64,000 bases of DNA from an uncultured Sulfitobacter sp. (GTDB taxonomy: Bacteria > Pseudomonadota > Alphaproteobacteria > Rhodobacterales > Rhodobacteraceae), in NCBI RefSeq assembly GCF_947497275.1, contig NZ_CANMFS010000006.1, positions 186,001-250,000 on the forward strand, given 5' to 3'. Shown here one piece after another: positions 47,633-56,915 of this stretch. The stretch's first letter is position 1. Each line of letters starts with the position of its first letter. The position numbers and the translations under genes are program-made. The notes below the pieces were generated by a model. That model made no database searches, was not told the origin of the DNA, and was given only the letters and a program-made list of their open reading frames with translations.

Positions 47633-48499
47633 ATGAATACGCAAGCCCCCCTGTCCGACACCACCGACACGCAGTACCACTACGGCGTGATGCGCCGCGC
47701 GATCGCCCTGATCGACGCGGCTGACGCGCCGCAAACGCTCGACGCGCTGGCGGCGCAGATGGGGATGAGTGCAGCGCATTTCCAGCGGCTGTTTTCGGCG
47801 TGGGTCGGAGTATCGCCCAAGCGGTACCAACAGTATCTGACGCTGGATCACGCCAAGGCGCTGCTGCGGGCACGGTTCACCACACTGGAGGCAAGCCATG
47901 CCGTAGGCCTGTCGGGGACGGGGCGTCTGCACGACTTGTTCGTCCGTTGGGAGGCGATGAGCCCGGGCGATTTCGCTAAACAGGGCGCGGGGCTTGAGAT
48001 TGGATGGGGGTGGTTCGACACACCGTTCGGACAGGCCTTGGCGATGGGGACGGACAGGGGATTGTGCGGACTGGCCTTTGCGGCGGAGATGGGAGAGACG
48101 GCGGCAATGGACGATTTGCGCGGCCGCTGGCCCGACGCTACCTATACCGAGCAAACGGACCGGTTGCGTGGATGGGTCGAGACGGCTTTCGGCCAGGGGC
48201 GACGGGATGCGGCGGCACCGCTTACCATGGTGGGCGCACCGTTCCAGATCAAGGTGTGGGAAGCATTGTTGCGGCTGCCCGAGGGGCATGTGACGACCTA
48301 TGGCGAAATCGCGCAGGCCATTGGCAATCCGCGTGCGGTGCGCGCCGTCGGCACCGCCGTGGGGCGCAATCCGATCGGGTATCTGATCCCCTGCCACCGG
48401 GTTCTGCGGGCCGGAGGCGCGCTGGGCGGGTATCGCTGGGGGCTGCCGGTCAAGCGGGCGATGCTGGCCTTTGAGAGCGCGCGGGCCGATTGCCGGTGA
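47633..48499 (+). CDS. Ada-like bifunctional HTH regulator / O6-methylguanine-DNA methyltransferase
   Basis: 288 residues: an N-terminal AraC-type helix-turn-helix (LDALAAQMGMSAAHFQRLF, VGVSPKRYQQYL) joined to a methylguanine-DNA methyltransferase domain with VWEALLRLPEGHVTTYGEIA and the acceptor cysteine in IPCHRVLR. The N-terminal zinc/phosphotriester domain of full Ada is absent, so this is the 'C-Ada' type. It repairs O6-alkylguanine and may regulate its own gene. Divergent from nth, another repair gene. Confidence 0.94.
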   Translation: MNTQAPLSDTTDTQYHYGVMRRAIALIDAADAPQTLDALAAQMGMSAAHFQRLFSAWVGVSPKRYQQYLTLDHAKALLRARFTTLEASHAVGLSGTGRLHDLFVRWEAMSPGDFAKQGAGLEIGWGWFDTPFGQALAMGTDRGLCGLAFAAEMGETAAMDDLRGRWPDATYTEQTDRLRGWVETAFGQGRRDAAAPLTMVGAPFQIKVWEALLRLPEGHVTTYGEIAQAIGNPRAVRAVGTAVGRNPIGYLIPCHRVLRAGGALGGYRWGLPVKRAMLAFESARADCR

Positions 48500-48634
48500 T
48501 CCTGCGCCGGGATAGGCGGGATATTGCCGATTTTTGCCGAACAGGCGTTTCGCACCGACCCTACACACCGTATACTGCGTTCATCGCAAAGATGCTTCGC
48601 CCGAACGGAGCCGCAACAGTAAGGCAGTAACACT

Positions 48635-49309
48635 ATGACTTTCGCTAAACTCCCTTTGGCCGCCGCGTTGGCGGGCATTGTCGCTCTCGGGGCGTGCACC
48701 AATCCCAACGGCTCCATCCTTGCGCAGCCAGACGATCCGAACCAGAAAACCAAGAACGGCGCCCTCATCGGTGCGGGCGCCGGTGCGTTGGTCGGTGCGC
48801 TGTCGCGTGGCGATGGCAACCGCGATCAGGGCGCGCTGCAAGGCGCGATCATCGGCGGCGCGCTGGGCGCGGGCGTCGGATATTCGCTGGACCGGCAGGA
48901 GGCCGAATTGCGCCGCGCGCTGGACAGTCGTGTGGTCATCACCAACACCGGCGACCGGCTGGTCGTGACGCTTCCCGATGCGATCACTTTTGCGACCGAC
49001 AGCGCGCAGGTCACAGCGAACATCCAAGGCGATTTGCAGGCTTTGGCCCAGAACGTGCAGGTGTACCAGAATTCGACGCTGCAGGTGATCGGTCATACCG
49101 ACAGCGACGGCGACGCTGCGTATAACCAGCAACTGTCCGAAAGCCGCGCGCGCGCGGTGGCTGGCGTCTTGATGTCCAACGGTGTGCCGGCGAACCGGAT
49201 CCAGAGCATCGGACGTGGCGAAAGCCAGCCTGTCGCGAGCAACCTGACACCGCAGGGCAAGCAACAGAACCGCCGTGTGGAAATCGTGATCCTGCCGAAC
49301 GCGAGCTGA
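48635..49309 (+). CDS. OmpA-family lipoprotein (YiaD-like)
   Basis: 224 residues: lipobox LGAC near residue 20, a Gly-rich glycine-zipper segment (GAGAGALVGALS and GAIIGGALGAGVGYSLD) that could insert in or line a membrane, and a C-terminal OmpA peptidoglycan-binding domain with LQVIGHTDSDGDAAYNQQLS and QNRRVEIVI. Typical outer-membrane anchoring lipoprotein. A strong terminator follows. Confidence 0.92.
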   Translation: MTFAKLPLAAALAGIVALGACTNPNGSILAQPDDPNQKTKNGALIGAGAGALVGALSRGDGNRDQGALQGAIIGGALGAGVGYSLDRQEAELRRALDSRVVITNTGDRLVVTLPDAITFATDSAQVTANIQGDLQALAQNVQVYQNSTLQVIGHTDSDGDAAYNQQLSESRARAVAGVLMSNGVPANRIQSIGRGESQPVASNLTPQGKQQNRRVEIVILPNAS

Positions 49310-49328
49310 TCGAGACCGGCATCGTTTG

Positions 49329-49364
49329 AAAGGCCCCGGTGCGTGCCCGCGCCGGGGCCTTTTT
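49329..49364 (+). terminator. Rho-independent terminator of the OmpA lipoprotein gene
   Basis: Stem AAAGGCCCCGG (49329-49339) with CCGGGGCCTTT (49352-49362) and a T-run, 20 bases after the stop codon. Confidence 0.92.
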
Positions 49365-49477
49365 CATGCCCGCCCGGTCCCTGCGTTTGCGCACATGACA
49401 TGTTCGGTTCCCGGCCTTGAGAACGGGCTCGGGTGCCACAGGTGTGGGGCAACGCAAATGATGTGAGGAACGCGCCC

Positions 49478-50020
49478 ATGGCCACGCCGAAACTTGTCGG
49501 AATTTCAGGATCGCTGCGCCGGACGAGCCACAACACCATGCTGCTTGCCGAGGCCGCACGGCTGTTCGGTGATGCGGAGTATCACCAGCTCGACATCGAC
49601 TTTCCGCTTTATAACGGGGACGTCGAGGACGCGACGGGCATACCGGCGGTTGTCAAGGCGGCGGAACGGAAGCTTGCGCAGGCCGATGCGGTATTGATCT
49701 CCACCACCGAATACAACAGTGGCCCGTCGGGCGTTCTGAAAAATGCGCTGGACTGGATCAGCCGGGTGGAGGGCAATCCGTGGAACGACAAGCCCGTTGT
49801 TGTGATGTCCGCCGCTGCCGGGCGCGCGGGCGGCGAACGGGCGCAAGTGGTATTGCGTGGGTTTCTGACGGCATTCCGGCCGAGATTGCTGACCGGTCCG
49901 CAGATTCACGTCGCCGCGTGCCACGAGGAATTTGACGAGAACGAACGCCTGAAAGGTGAAATCTACGTCAGGGAGTTGGGGCAGTTGATGGATCTTCTGC
50001 GCAAGGACATCGCGCGCTAG
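49478..50020 (+). CDS. NADPH-dependent FMN reductase family protein
   Basis: 180-residue flavodoxin-fold reductase. GISGSLRRTSHNTMLLAEAA is the FMN phosphate loop and STTEYNSGPSGVLKNALDWISR the second flavin motif. It would reduce FMN, quinones or azo/chromate compounds with NAD(P)H. ATG 49478 has TGAGGA upstream; the longer frame is not conserved. Convergent with, and overlapping by 4 bp, the FAD oxidoreductase gene. Confidence 0.92.
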   Translation: MATPKLVGISGSLRRTSHNTMLLAEAARLFGDAEYHQLDIDFPLYNGDVEDATGIPAVVKAAERKLAQADAVLISTTEYNSGPSGVLKNALDWISRVEGNPWNDKPVVVMSAAAGRAGGERAQVVLRGFLTAFRPRLLTGPQIHVAACHEEFDENERLKGEIYVRELGQLMDLLRKDIAR

Positions 50021-51048
50021 AAACTGTCCTCGACCCGAAAACCGTCGGGGATGGTGTCGTGCCCGTCGAGCGCAAGATTGGCCATGACCTCTGCCACTTT
50101 CGGGGCCATTCCGAACCCGATCTTGAACCCGCCGTTGGCGATGAAATGACCCGGTCTGCCGGGCCAAGCACCGAGCATCGGCGCGCGGGATCGGGCGCGC
50201 GGGCGCATCCCGGCCCAGCGATGGATGATCTTTGCGTCGCGCAACGCAGGCACAGCGGCGCGGGCGGCGTCGATCACCGCATCAAGTCCGGCGTCGGTCG
50301 TGTGGGGGGCAGTAAAATCACGCTCGGAGGTGGAGCCGATGGCGGTGGTGCCATCGAGATGCGGAATGATGTGGACGCCGCCCGCGAATACCTGTGGCTG
50401 ACCGCGGGCGTCATGTTCCAGCAGCGCCGCTTGTCCCTTTACGCCTGTTCCGGCGGGGCGCGGACGACCTGCGCTCAGATCATGCAGGCCGGTGACACCG
50501 GTAGCCCAAAGCGTGGGCATGTCTTGCGGTGCTTCTGGCTCCACCCAGACGTTATGCGCCGCAAGGGCAGCCACGAGGGCCGCGCAGGCGCGGCGCGGGT
50601 GCATGTGGGCGCTGAGCGTGTCGCGGATGAGCCAGCCGGACGGCGAGACGGGAGCCCATGCGGTGTCCTGTGCTGTGACGATTTCCCATCGGGCGTGGTC
50701 TGCCCACAGGTCCTTCGCCGTTCCCGCGCGCCGCCGGGCGAGTGCAAGTGCCGGGTCGTCGGCCACGGGTTGCAGGCGTCCGGTCCGGGCATAGCCGGGA
50801 TCAACGCCGCCGACAGTGGCGACGGTGCGCCAGAAATCTTCGGCCATCAGCAGACTGTCGAGCTGGAACGCTTTTTTGGGGTTCCAGTTTTCCGGCACAT
50901 GCGGGGCGAGCGCGCCGACGATGCCGCCGCTGCTGCCCGCGCCCGGCCCGTGCGGATCGACGATGCGCACCCGCGCGCCGCGCTGCACGCAAGCCCAGGC
51001 GATCGACAGCCCGAAAACGCCTGCGCCTCTGATTGTGATATCGGTCAT
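50017..51048 (-). CDS. FAD-dependent oxidoreductase, possible stand-alone MnmC oxidase module
   Basis: 343-residue DAO-fold flavoprotein. FAD-binding RGAGVFGLSIAWACVQRGA at the N-terminus, then GAGSSGGIVGALAPHVPENW, and late HIIPHLDGTTAIGSTSE and RWAGMRPRARSRAPMLG. It is divergently paired (37 bp between starts) with mnmD. In E. coli the methyltransferase and this type of oxidase are fused as MnmC, so I infer it removes the carboxymethyl group from cmnm5(s2)U34 before MnmD methylates. A D-amino-acid or glycine oxidase role is the alternative. Confidence 0.8.
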   Translation of the reverse strand: MTDITIRGAGVFGLSIAWACVQRGARVRIVDPHGPGAGSSGGIVGALAPHVPENWNPKKAFQLDSLLMAEDFWRTVATVGGVDPGYARTGRLQPVADDPALALARRRAGTAKDLWADHARWEIVTAQDTAWAPVSPSGWLIRDTLSAHMHPRRACAALVAALAAHNVWVEPEAPQDMPTLWATGVTGLHDLSAGRPRPAGTGVKGQAALLEHDARGQPQVFAGGVHIIPHLDGTTAIGSTSERDFTAPHTTDAGLDAVIDAARAAVPALRDAKIIHRWAGMRPRARSRAPMLGAWPGRPGHFIANGGFKIGFGMAPKVAEVMANLALDGHDTIPDGFRVEDSF

Positions 51049-51085
51049 TGCACCCCGGCCCCGTTTGCGCGCAGTGTCGCGCCAG

Positions 51086-51772
51086 ATGAGACTGTTACAG
51101 GGCATCGGCGTGCAGGACCAGACGGCAGAGATTGAATGGCGCGCGGGCGGTGTTCCGGTGTCGACACGTTTCGACGATCCGTATTTCAGCCTGGATAACG
51201 GGGTCGCGGAGACGCGGCACGTTTTTTTGGCGGGCAACGATCTGCCGGTACGCTTTCGCGGTGGGTTTCACATTGCCGAGCTTGGATTTGGCACCGGGTT
51301 GAACTTTCTCGTGGCGCTGGAGGCGTTTCGAGCGGCGGGATGCGCCGGAAAGCTGATGTTCACCAGCTTCGAGGCCTATCCGCTGGCGATGGTGGATCTG
51401 CGCGCGGCGCTTGCCGCTTTCGATGGGTTGCCCGTTGGCGTTTTGGCAGGCGAAGAGGCGTTTCCGACCGTACTTGAGGGGGATGACTTCGCCCTGACCG
51501 TCATTGCGGGGGATGCGCGTGTGGCGTTGCCTGCGTGGGAAGGGCGTGCCGATGCGTGGTTTCTTGACGGGTTCTCGCCCGCGAAGAATCCCGAGTTATG
51601 GAGCCCGGAGTTGATGGCGGAGGTCGCGCGCCACACCGTCCCGGGGGGCTCTGCGGCGACCTATACCGCCGCCGGTTTCGTGCGGCGGGGGCTGGAGGCG
51701 GCGGGGTTCACCGTGACGCGGGGACCGGGATTTGGGCGCAAGCGGCACATGACGCGTGCCGTTCTGCCGTGA
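51086..51772 (+). CDS. mnmD: tRNA 5-methylaminomethyl-2-thiouridine methyltransferase MnmD
   Basis: 228-residue SAM methyltransferase, equal to the front half of MnmC. DQTAEIEWRAGGVPVSTRFD and DPYFSL are the family start; the SAM loop is IAELGFGTGLNFLVALEAF; AWFLDGFSPAKNPELWSPEL is the catalytic DGFSPxKNPxxW motif; the end reads GFTVTRGPGFGRKRHMTRA. Start at ATG 51086, a GTG at 51110 being possible. Makes the last step of mnm5s2U34 in tRNA. Overlaps the DMT gene by GTGA. Confidence 0.93.
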   Translation: MRLLQGIGVQDQTAEIEWRAGGVPVSTRFDDPYFSLDNGVAETRHVFLAGNDLPVRFRGGFHIAELGFGTGLNFLVALEAFRAAGCAGKLMFTSFEAYPLAMVDLRAALAAFDGLPVGVLAGEEAFPTVLEGDDFALTVIAGDARVALPAWEGRADAWFLDGFSPAKNPELWSPELMAEVARHTVPGGSAATYTAAGFVRRGLEAAGFTVTRGPGFGRKRHMTRAVLP

Positions 51773-52638
51773 CGCAGAGCAACAACATCCCGCTTGGCAT
51801 CACGCTGATGATCGCCACCACTTTCGTCTTCTCGGTGCAGGACGGCATTTCGCGGCATCTGGCGGCGGAATACAATGTGATGATGATCGTGATGATCCGG
51901 TATTGGTTCTTTGCGGCCTTCGTGATTGCGATCGCCCGGCGCGGGGCGGGCGGGTTGCGAGCTGCCGCGCGCACCTCGCAACCGCTGGTCCAGATCCTGC
52001 GCGGCCTGCTGCTGTCGCTGGAAATCTGTGTGATGGTCGCGTCGTTCACGATACTGGGGCTGGTGGAGAGCCATGCGGTCTTTACCTGCTATCCGCTTCT
52101 GGTTGCCGCCCTGTCCGGGCCGGTTCTGGGCGAGCATGTGGGCTGGAGACGCTGGGCGGCGATCGGCGTCGGGTTTGTCGGGGTGTTGATCATCCTGCAA
52201 CCGGGCGCATCGGTGTTCGACGTGCGGGCGGTCATACCGCTGTTCGCCGCCGCGATGTTCGCGGTCTACGGTTTGTTGACGCGGTACGTCGCGCGGCGCG
52301 ACACCACCGCAACCAGTTTCTTCTGGACCGGCGTGACCGGATCGGTCGCGATGACCGCACTCGGCGTTTGGTTCTGGGTTCCGATGACGGGAGGCGACTG
52401 GATCTGGATGGGGTGTTTGTGCCTGACCGGCGTGAGCGGTCACTGGCTGCTGATCCGCTGTTACGAGGTGGCCGAGGCCAGTGCGGTGCAGCCCTTTGCC
52501 TATCTGCAACTGGTGTTCGCGGCGACCATCGGCATCACGGTGTTCGGCGAGACAATCAGCACCAATGTCGCCATCGGTGCCGCGATCATCGTTGCGGCGG
52601 GGCTATTCACCTTTTGGCGCGAACGGCAGCAGGGTTGA
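51769..52638 (+). CDS. DMT-superfamily (EamA) transporter
   Basis: 289 residues with ten predicted membrane helices in two EamA repeats, each starting with a G-rich helix (LGITLMIATTFVFSVQDGI; AVIPLFAAAMFAVYGLLTRY). It starts at the GTG overlapping the mnmD stop. Exports metabolites or amino acids in relatives; substrate unknown. Its last 36 bases overlap the convergent lytic transglycosylase gene. Confidence 0.92.
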   Translation: MTQSNNIPLGITLMIATTFVFSVQDGISRHLAAEYNVMMIVMIRYWFFAAFVIAIARRGAGGLRAAARTSQPLVQILRGLLLSLEICVMVASFTILGLVESHAVFTCYPLLVAALSGPVLGEHVGWRRWAAIGVGFVGVLIILQPGASVFDVRAVIPLFAAAMFAVYGLLTRYVARRDTTATSFFWTGVTGSVAMTALGVWFWVPMTGGDWIWMGCLCLTGVSGHWLLIRCYEVAEASAVQPFAYLQLVFAATIGITVFGETISTNVAIGAAIIVAAGLFTFWRERQQG

Positions 52639-54570
52639 GCCGATCAGCTCTTCGGTGAACGTCACCGGCAGCGCGGGCTTGCCCCGCCGCGCGCGATAGA
52701 TCGGCAGGCTTTCAGTGACGCGCATGACGTAGTTCTGGGTCTCGCGGAACGGGATCATCTCGATCCAATCGACGATGTCGATGTCGCCCTCGCGCGGGTC
52801 GCCGTAGTCGGCCATCCAGCGGATCGGGCGGCTTGGCCCCGCGTTGTAGCCTGCGGACATCATCACGACGTTTCCGTCGAAGCGTCGTGCGAGTTCCGAG
52901 AGGTACTGCGACCCCAGCCGCGCGTTGTAAACGGGATCGGCGGTGAGCCGGTCCGTTGTGTGCTGGGGCGCGATTCCGAGGCCCTGTGCCACTTCGAGCG
53001 CGGTCGCAGGCATGAGCTGCATCAGGCCACGCGCGCCGACGCTGGATTGCACGACCGGATCGAACTCGCTTTCACGGCGCGCGATTGCGAGGGTCATTTC
53101 GGGTGCCATTGGCAGATCCGCCTCACCTGCCGGATGCAGCGCATAATAGGGCGCAGCGATCTCCAGACCGCGCTGGGCCGCGCGTTTGCCGATCATCACG
53201 GCGATATGGGGTTGGTCCACATCAATCGCGGCCTGCCCCAGCAGGGCGAGATCATCGGGCAGCAGCTGTTCAGCGAGATGGGTCCAGAAGCGTTCGGCAA
53301 GGTTCTTGTCGCCCGATGCCTGCAACAGCAATCCGGCCTCGAACAGTGGCGCCTTGGCCAGGGGGCTTGTCCGCCAGTCCTGCGCGGGTGGCTTGCCGGA
53401 CAGCGCCTCGGGAAAGGGGATGCCCGCGCGTTCAGCGGCGAGCAAACCGTAGAACGACGTCTGGAATTGCGCACCCTGTTTGTAGGCTTCCTGCGCGCCT
53501 GCCGGATCGCCCGCCGCCTCAAGCGCGCGGCCCTGCCAATAGCCGGCGCGGCCCTGGCTGATCGGGGACTCCACAGCATCGTCATGGTTGCGGAAATGCA
53601 CCAGCGCCTGCACCGGATCGCGCAGGAAGCGCAATGCGATATAGCCGGACAGCCATTCCAGATCGGCGAAATCGGACCCTTCGGTCAGGCCGTGCCGCGA
53701 TGCCATCAGATAGGCGCGCTGCGGATCGCCCGAGCGCATCTCGCCTCGAGCGAGGGCGCGGCGGCGGTTGCCCCATGCAGCAGGATTGCCGAGTGTCTCG
53801 ACGCTTTTTGATGCGTCCAGCAACAGGTTCTTGGCATCTGCGATGCGGCCCTTGCGGACGCGCCATTCGAAACGTGCGTGGTTGAGAGCGCCCGAGTCGC
53901 GCACAGCCTGCGGCAGCGCCTCGAAGGCGCTGACGGCATTGTCCGTCATCCTGTAGAACGCGATGCGCGAATCGGCCTGCGCGCGCAAACCCGCATCGAC
54001 CAGATCGTACATCTGCCGTGCGGTATCGTATTCGCGCTGCCAGACCATCGCATCCAGCCGCGCCGCGTGGTGCGGTTTGAGCAGCTCTGCGTGATCTTTC
54101 AGGAACGCGGCCTGAGAGAGCGTGTTCATCGGCATCGTGCGCCATGCCAGCACCAGATTCGCCTGTGCCGGGCCGGTCATATCCTTACGCTCCAACGCTT
54201 CGGCGTGTGCCAGTACACCCATCGGCGTCTGCGCCTCGACCTGCGCAAAGAATGCAAGGATGGCGTCGTCGTCCTGCTCGATCACCACGGGTTCGGAGCG
54301 GCGGCGCAGATAATCATCGCCGGGCCAGTCGGGGCGGCGCCGCAGAAAATCCACCACCTGTGCGTAGGTGCCTTGCGCCGCGCGCAGCCGGTGCCAGACG
54401 ATGACATCCTGCGCCACGGCACCGTCGCGCCGGGCGATGCGTTCAGCTGCATCGAAATCACCGCCGCGCATCGCATCTATCGCCCAGCCCAGGGGGCGAG
54501 GCCGCTGCTCAGCCAAAGCGGGCAGTGCCATGGCACACAGCAGCAACAGGGCGGTCAGATGGCGCGTCAT
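52603..54570 (-). CDS. slt: Soluble lytic murein transglycosylase (Slt70-like)
   Basis: 655-residue periplasmic enzyme cleaving peptidoglycan glycan strands to 1,6-anhydro-muropeptides. Signal peptide residues 1-20 (HLTALLLLCAMALPALA), a long helical superhelix of ~450 residues, then the lysozyme-like catalytic domain: AIARRESEFDP with catalytic Glu, GARGLMQLMPATA, and MSAGYNAGPSRPIRW. ATG 54570 has GGAAATGCAAGAC upstream; ATG 54579 is equally possible. Divergent from dapA. Confidence 0.93.
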   Translation of the reverse strand: MTRHLTALLLLCAMALPALAEQRPRPLGWAIDAMRGGDFDAAERIARRDGAVAQDVIVWHRLRAAQGTYAQVVDFLRRRPDWPGDDYLRRRSEPVVIEQDDDAILAFFAQVEAQTPMGVLAHAEALERKDMTGPAQANLVLAWRTMPMNTLSQAAFLKDHAELLKPHHAARLDAMVWQREYDTARQMYDLVDAGLRAQADSRIAFYRMTDNAVSAFEALPQAVRDSGALNHARFEWRVRKGRIADAKNLLLDASKSVETLGNPAAWGNRRRALARGEMRSGDPQRAYLMASRHGLTEGSDFADLEWLSGYIALRFLRDPVQALVHFRNHDDAVESPISQGRAGYWQGRALEAAGDPAGAQEAYKQGAQFQTSFYGLLAAERAGIPFPEALSGKPPAQDWRTSPLAKAPLFEAGLLLQASGDKNLAERFWTHLAEQLLPDDLALLGQAAIDVDQPHIAVMIGKRAAQRGLEIAAPYYALHPAGEADLPMAPEMTLAIARRESEFDPVVQSSVGARGLMQLMPATALEVAQGLGIAPQHTTDRLTADPVYNARLGSQYLSELARRFDGNVVMMSAGYNAGPSRPIRWMADYGDPREGDIDIVDWIEMIPFRETQNYVMRVTESLPIYRARRGKPALPVTFTEELIGSTLLPFAPKGE

Positions 54571-54732
54571 GTCTTGCATTTCCTATCTCGCTAGCGGTAG
54601 AGCCTATCCACAATAGCCCATTCACCGCACTGTTCAATTCAAGTGTCTGTGCGTCGGCGAATGTTCTTTGCGGGACTTCCCGCCAAATCACCGGAAGGCT
54701 TTTCGGCCTCCAGCGCAAAAAGGAGCGTGCAC

Positions 54733-55605
54733 ATGTTTACAGGTTCCATGCCTGCCCTCGTCACGCCGTTTCGGAACGGCGAGCTGGATATCGAAACGCT
54801 GAAAAAGCTGGTCGAGTGGCATATCGGCGAAGGCACCAGCGGGCTGGTTCCCGTGGGCACCACGGGCGAGTCGCCGACGTTGACCCACGAAGAGCACGAG
54901 CGCGTGGTCGAAGAGGTGGTCAAGGCCGCCGCAGGCAGGGTGCCGGTGATTGCGGGTGCGGGATCGAACAATACGCTGGAGAGCATTCGGCTTGCCCAAT
55001 ACGCCGAAAAGGTCGGTGCGAACGCTATTTTGGTGGTGACGCCCTACTACAACAAGCCGACACAGCGCGGGCTGATCGCGCATTTCACGGCAGTCCACGA
55101 TTGCTGTTCGCTGCCGATCATCATCTACAACATTCCGGGCCGGTCTGTTGTGGACATGACGCCCGAAACGATGGCGACTTTGGCCAAACAGGAGCGGATC
55201 GTCGGCGTCAAGGACGCCACCGGCGATCTGGCACGGGTGTGCGATCAGCGTCTGCACTGCGGGCGCGATTTCATCCAGTTGTCAGGCGAGGATGCGACCG
55301 CACACGGGTTCAACGCGCAGGGCGGTGTCGGGTGTATCTCGGTCACTGCGAATGTCGCGCCGAAGCTGCTGGCAGAGATGCAGGCCGCCTGTGCGGCGGG
55401 CGATTATGCCCACGCGCTGAACATTCAGGATCTGCTGATGCCGTTGCACAAGGCGATTTTCGCCGAACCGGGGCTGGTGGGGGTAAAATACGCCATGTCC
55501 AGGCTCGATCTGTGCTCTGAAGAGGTGCGGTTGCCGCTGACGGGGCTGAGCGACGGCACGAAGGCGCTGATCGACGCAGGGATGCGCCACGCCGGATTGA
55601 TCTGA
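54733..55605 (+). CDS. dapA: 4-hydroxy-tetrahydrodipicolinate synthase
   Basis: 290-residue class I aldolase of lysine/diaminopimelate synthesis, condensing pyruvate with aspartate semialdehyde. [14 protein letters not shown] binds the substrates, Tyr132 in IIIYNIPGR and Lys160 in [10 protein letters not shown] form the active site, the Lys making the Schiff base. AAAAGGAG precedes the ATG. The frame upstream to 54643 is not family sequence. Feeds peptidoglycan synthesis. Confidence 0.96.
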   Translation: MFTGSMPALVTPFRNGELDIETLKKLVEWHIGEGTSGLVPVGTTGESPTLTHEEHERVVEEVVKAAAGRVPVIAGAGSNNTLESIRLAQYAEKVGANAILVVTPYYNKPTQRGLIAHFTAVHDCCSLPIIIYNIPGRSVVDMTPETMATLAKQERIVGVKDATGDLARVCDQRLHCGRDFIQLSGEDATAHGFNAQGGVGCISVTANVAPKLLAEMQAACAAGDYAHALNIQDLLMPLHKAIFAEPGLVGVKYAMSRLDLCSEEVRLPLTGLSDGTKALIDAGMRHAGLI

Positions 55606-55612
55606 TTGTGCG

Positions 55613-55630
55613 GGGCGGGATTTCCCGCCC
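55613..55630. repeat. 18-bp palindrome after dapA
   Basis: GGGCGGGA-TT-TCCCGCCC, a perfect 8-2-8 inverted repeat 8 bases behind the dapA stop. Without a T-run it is more like a REP-type element or 3' stabiliser than a terminator. Confidence 0.55.
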
Positions 55631-55696
55631 TACACAAGCGTTTGGATCGGTCGTAGGGTGCGGGCCTCAGCATCCCTGCATCCGGAGCCCGTTTCC

Positions 55697-56860
55697 ATGA
55701 ACATTCTGCCCGTCATCGCCCAGAGCACGCAAGAACTGACCGAGATTTTCCGCGACCTGCACGCGAATCCCGAAATCGGATTTACCGAAGCGCGTACCAG
55801 CGCCATCGTCGCGCAGAAGCTGCGCGAATACGGGGTGGACGAGATCCACACGGGCCTTGGCAAGACCGGTGTCGTGGCGTTGATCCACGGCAAGAAGCGC
55901 GGCAACCGCCGGGTCGGTCTGCGCGCGGATATGGATGCGCTGCCGATCCACGAGATTACCGGGCTGGACTATGCGTCGAAGACCGATGGAGTGATGCATG
56001 CCTGTGGGCATGATGGACACACGACGATGCTGCTTGGCGCGGCCAAATATCTGGCGGCGACGCGCGATTTCGACGGGACTGCCGTGATCGTGTTCCAGCC
56101 CGCCGAAGAGGGCCTTGGCGGTGCGCGGCAGATGCTGGAGGACGGATTGTTCGAGAAGTTCCCCTGCGACGAGATCTACGGGATGCACAATGCGCCGAAC
56201 GGACAGCCCGGCAAGGTCGGCATCTGCAAGGGGGTTGCGATGGCGGGGGCCGCGTTTTTCGACATCACGGTGACGGGCGCGGGCAGCCATGCGGCACGCC
56301 CGTCGGATGGCAAGGATGCGCTGATCATCGCCGCGAGCCTTGCGACCGAGCTGCAGACCATCCTCAGCCGTAATGTGCCGGCGCTGGATTCATGTGTGCT
56401 GTCGGTGACCCAGATGCATGCGGGCGCTGCCTATAATGTGGTGCCTGAGGTGGCGACGCTGGCGGGCACGGTGCGCTATTTCAAAGATGAGATATGCGAA
56501 CTGGCGAGCAGGCGAATGCGCGCGATTTGCGACGGTTTTGCAATTGCGCATGACGTCACGATCACACTGGATCTGCGCAACGTGTTCGACGTGCTGATCA
56601 ACGACGATGCGCTGTCAGACGCCTATCTCGAGGCGGCGGCGGATATCGTGGGGGCGAACAACATATATGACAAGGATGAACCCGCGACCGGATCAGAGGA
56701 TTTCGCGGATATGCTCAAGGCGGTGCCGGGCGCGTATTGCGTGGTGGGACATGCGGGCAAGGTGCCGCTGCACAACCCGGCCTTCACGCTCGACCCCGAT
56801 ATCCTGCCGATCGGGGCGTCGATCATGGCGCGGGTGGTCGAGAAACGACTGCCGCTGTAG
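55697..56860 (+). CDS. M20-family amidohydrolase (hippurate hydrolase type)
   Basis: 387-residue zinc amidohydrolase cleaving N-acyl amino acids. HACGHDGHTTMLL holds the first metal ligands and catalytic Asp, FQPAEEGLGGARQM the Glu-Glu pair, and GMHNAP, SHAARPSDGKDAL and TGSEDFADM the remaining sites. Annotated in relatives as hippurate hydrolase, IAA-amino acid hydrolase or N-acetyl-diaminopimelate deacetylase; adjacency to dapA (91 bp) makes the last idea worth considering. Start ATG 55697. Confidence 0.92.
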   Translation: MNILPVIAQSTQELTEIFRDLHANPEIGFTEARTSAIVAQKLREYGVDEIHTGLGKTGVVALIHGKKRGNRRVGLRADMDALPIHEITGLDYASKTDGVMHACGHDGHTTMLLGAAKYLAATRDFDGTAVIVFQPAEEGLGGARQMLEDGLFEKFPCDEIYGMHNAPNGQPGKVGICKGVAMAGAAFFDITVTGAGSHAARPSDGKDALIIAASLATELQTILSRNVPALDSCVLSVTQMHAGAAYNVVPEVATLAGTVRYFKDEICELASRRMRAICDGFAIAHDVTITLDLRNVFDVLINDDALSDAYLEAAADIVGANNIYDKDEPATGSEDFADMLKAVPGAYCVVGHAGKVPLHNPAFTLDPDILPIGASIMARVVEKRLPL

Positions 56861-56883
56861 CGGGAGGAAGCCGGAGGGCTCTG

Positions 56884-56911
56884 GCGCAGCGTCGTTTCCG
56901 CGTCGCTGCGC
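56884..56911. terminator. Hairpin between convergent M20 gene and soeC
   Basis: Stem GCGCAGCG (56884-56891) and CGCTGCGC (56904-56911), 12-base loop, followed on the plus strand after 8 bases by TTTT. Lies between the two convergent stop codons. Confidence 0.55.
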
Positions 56912-56915
56912 GGAC

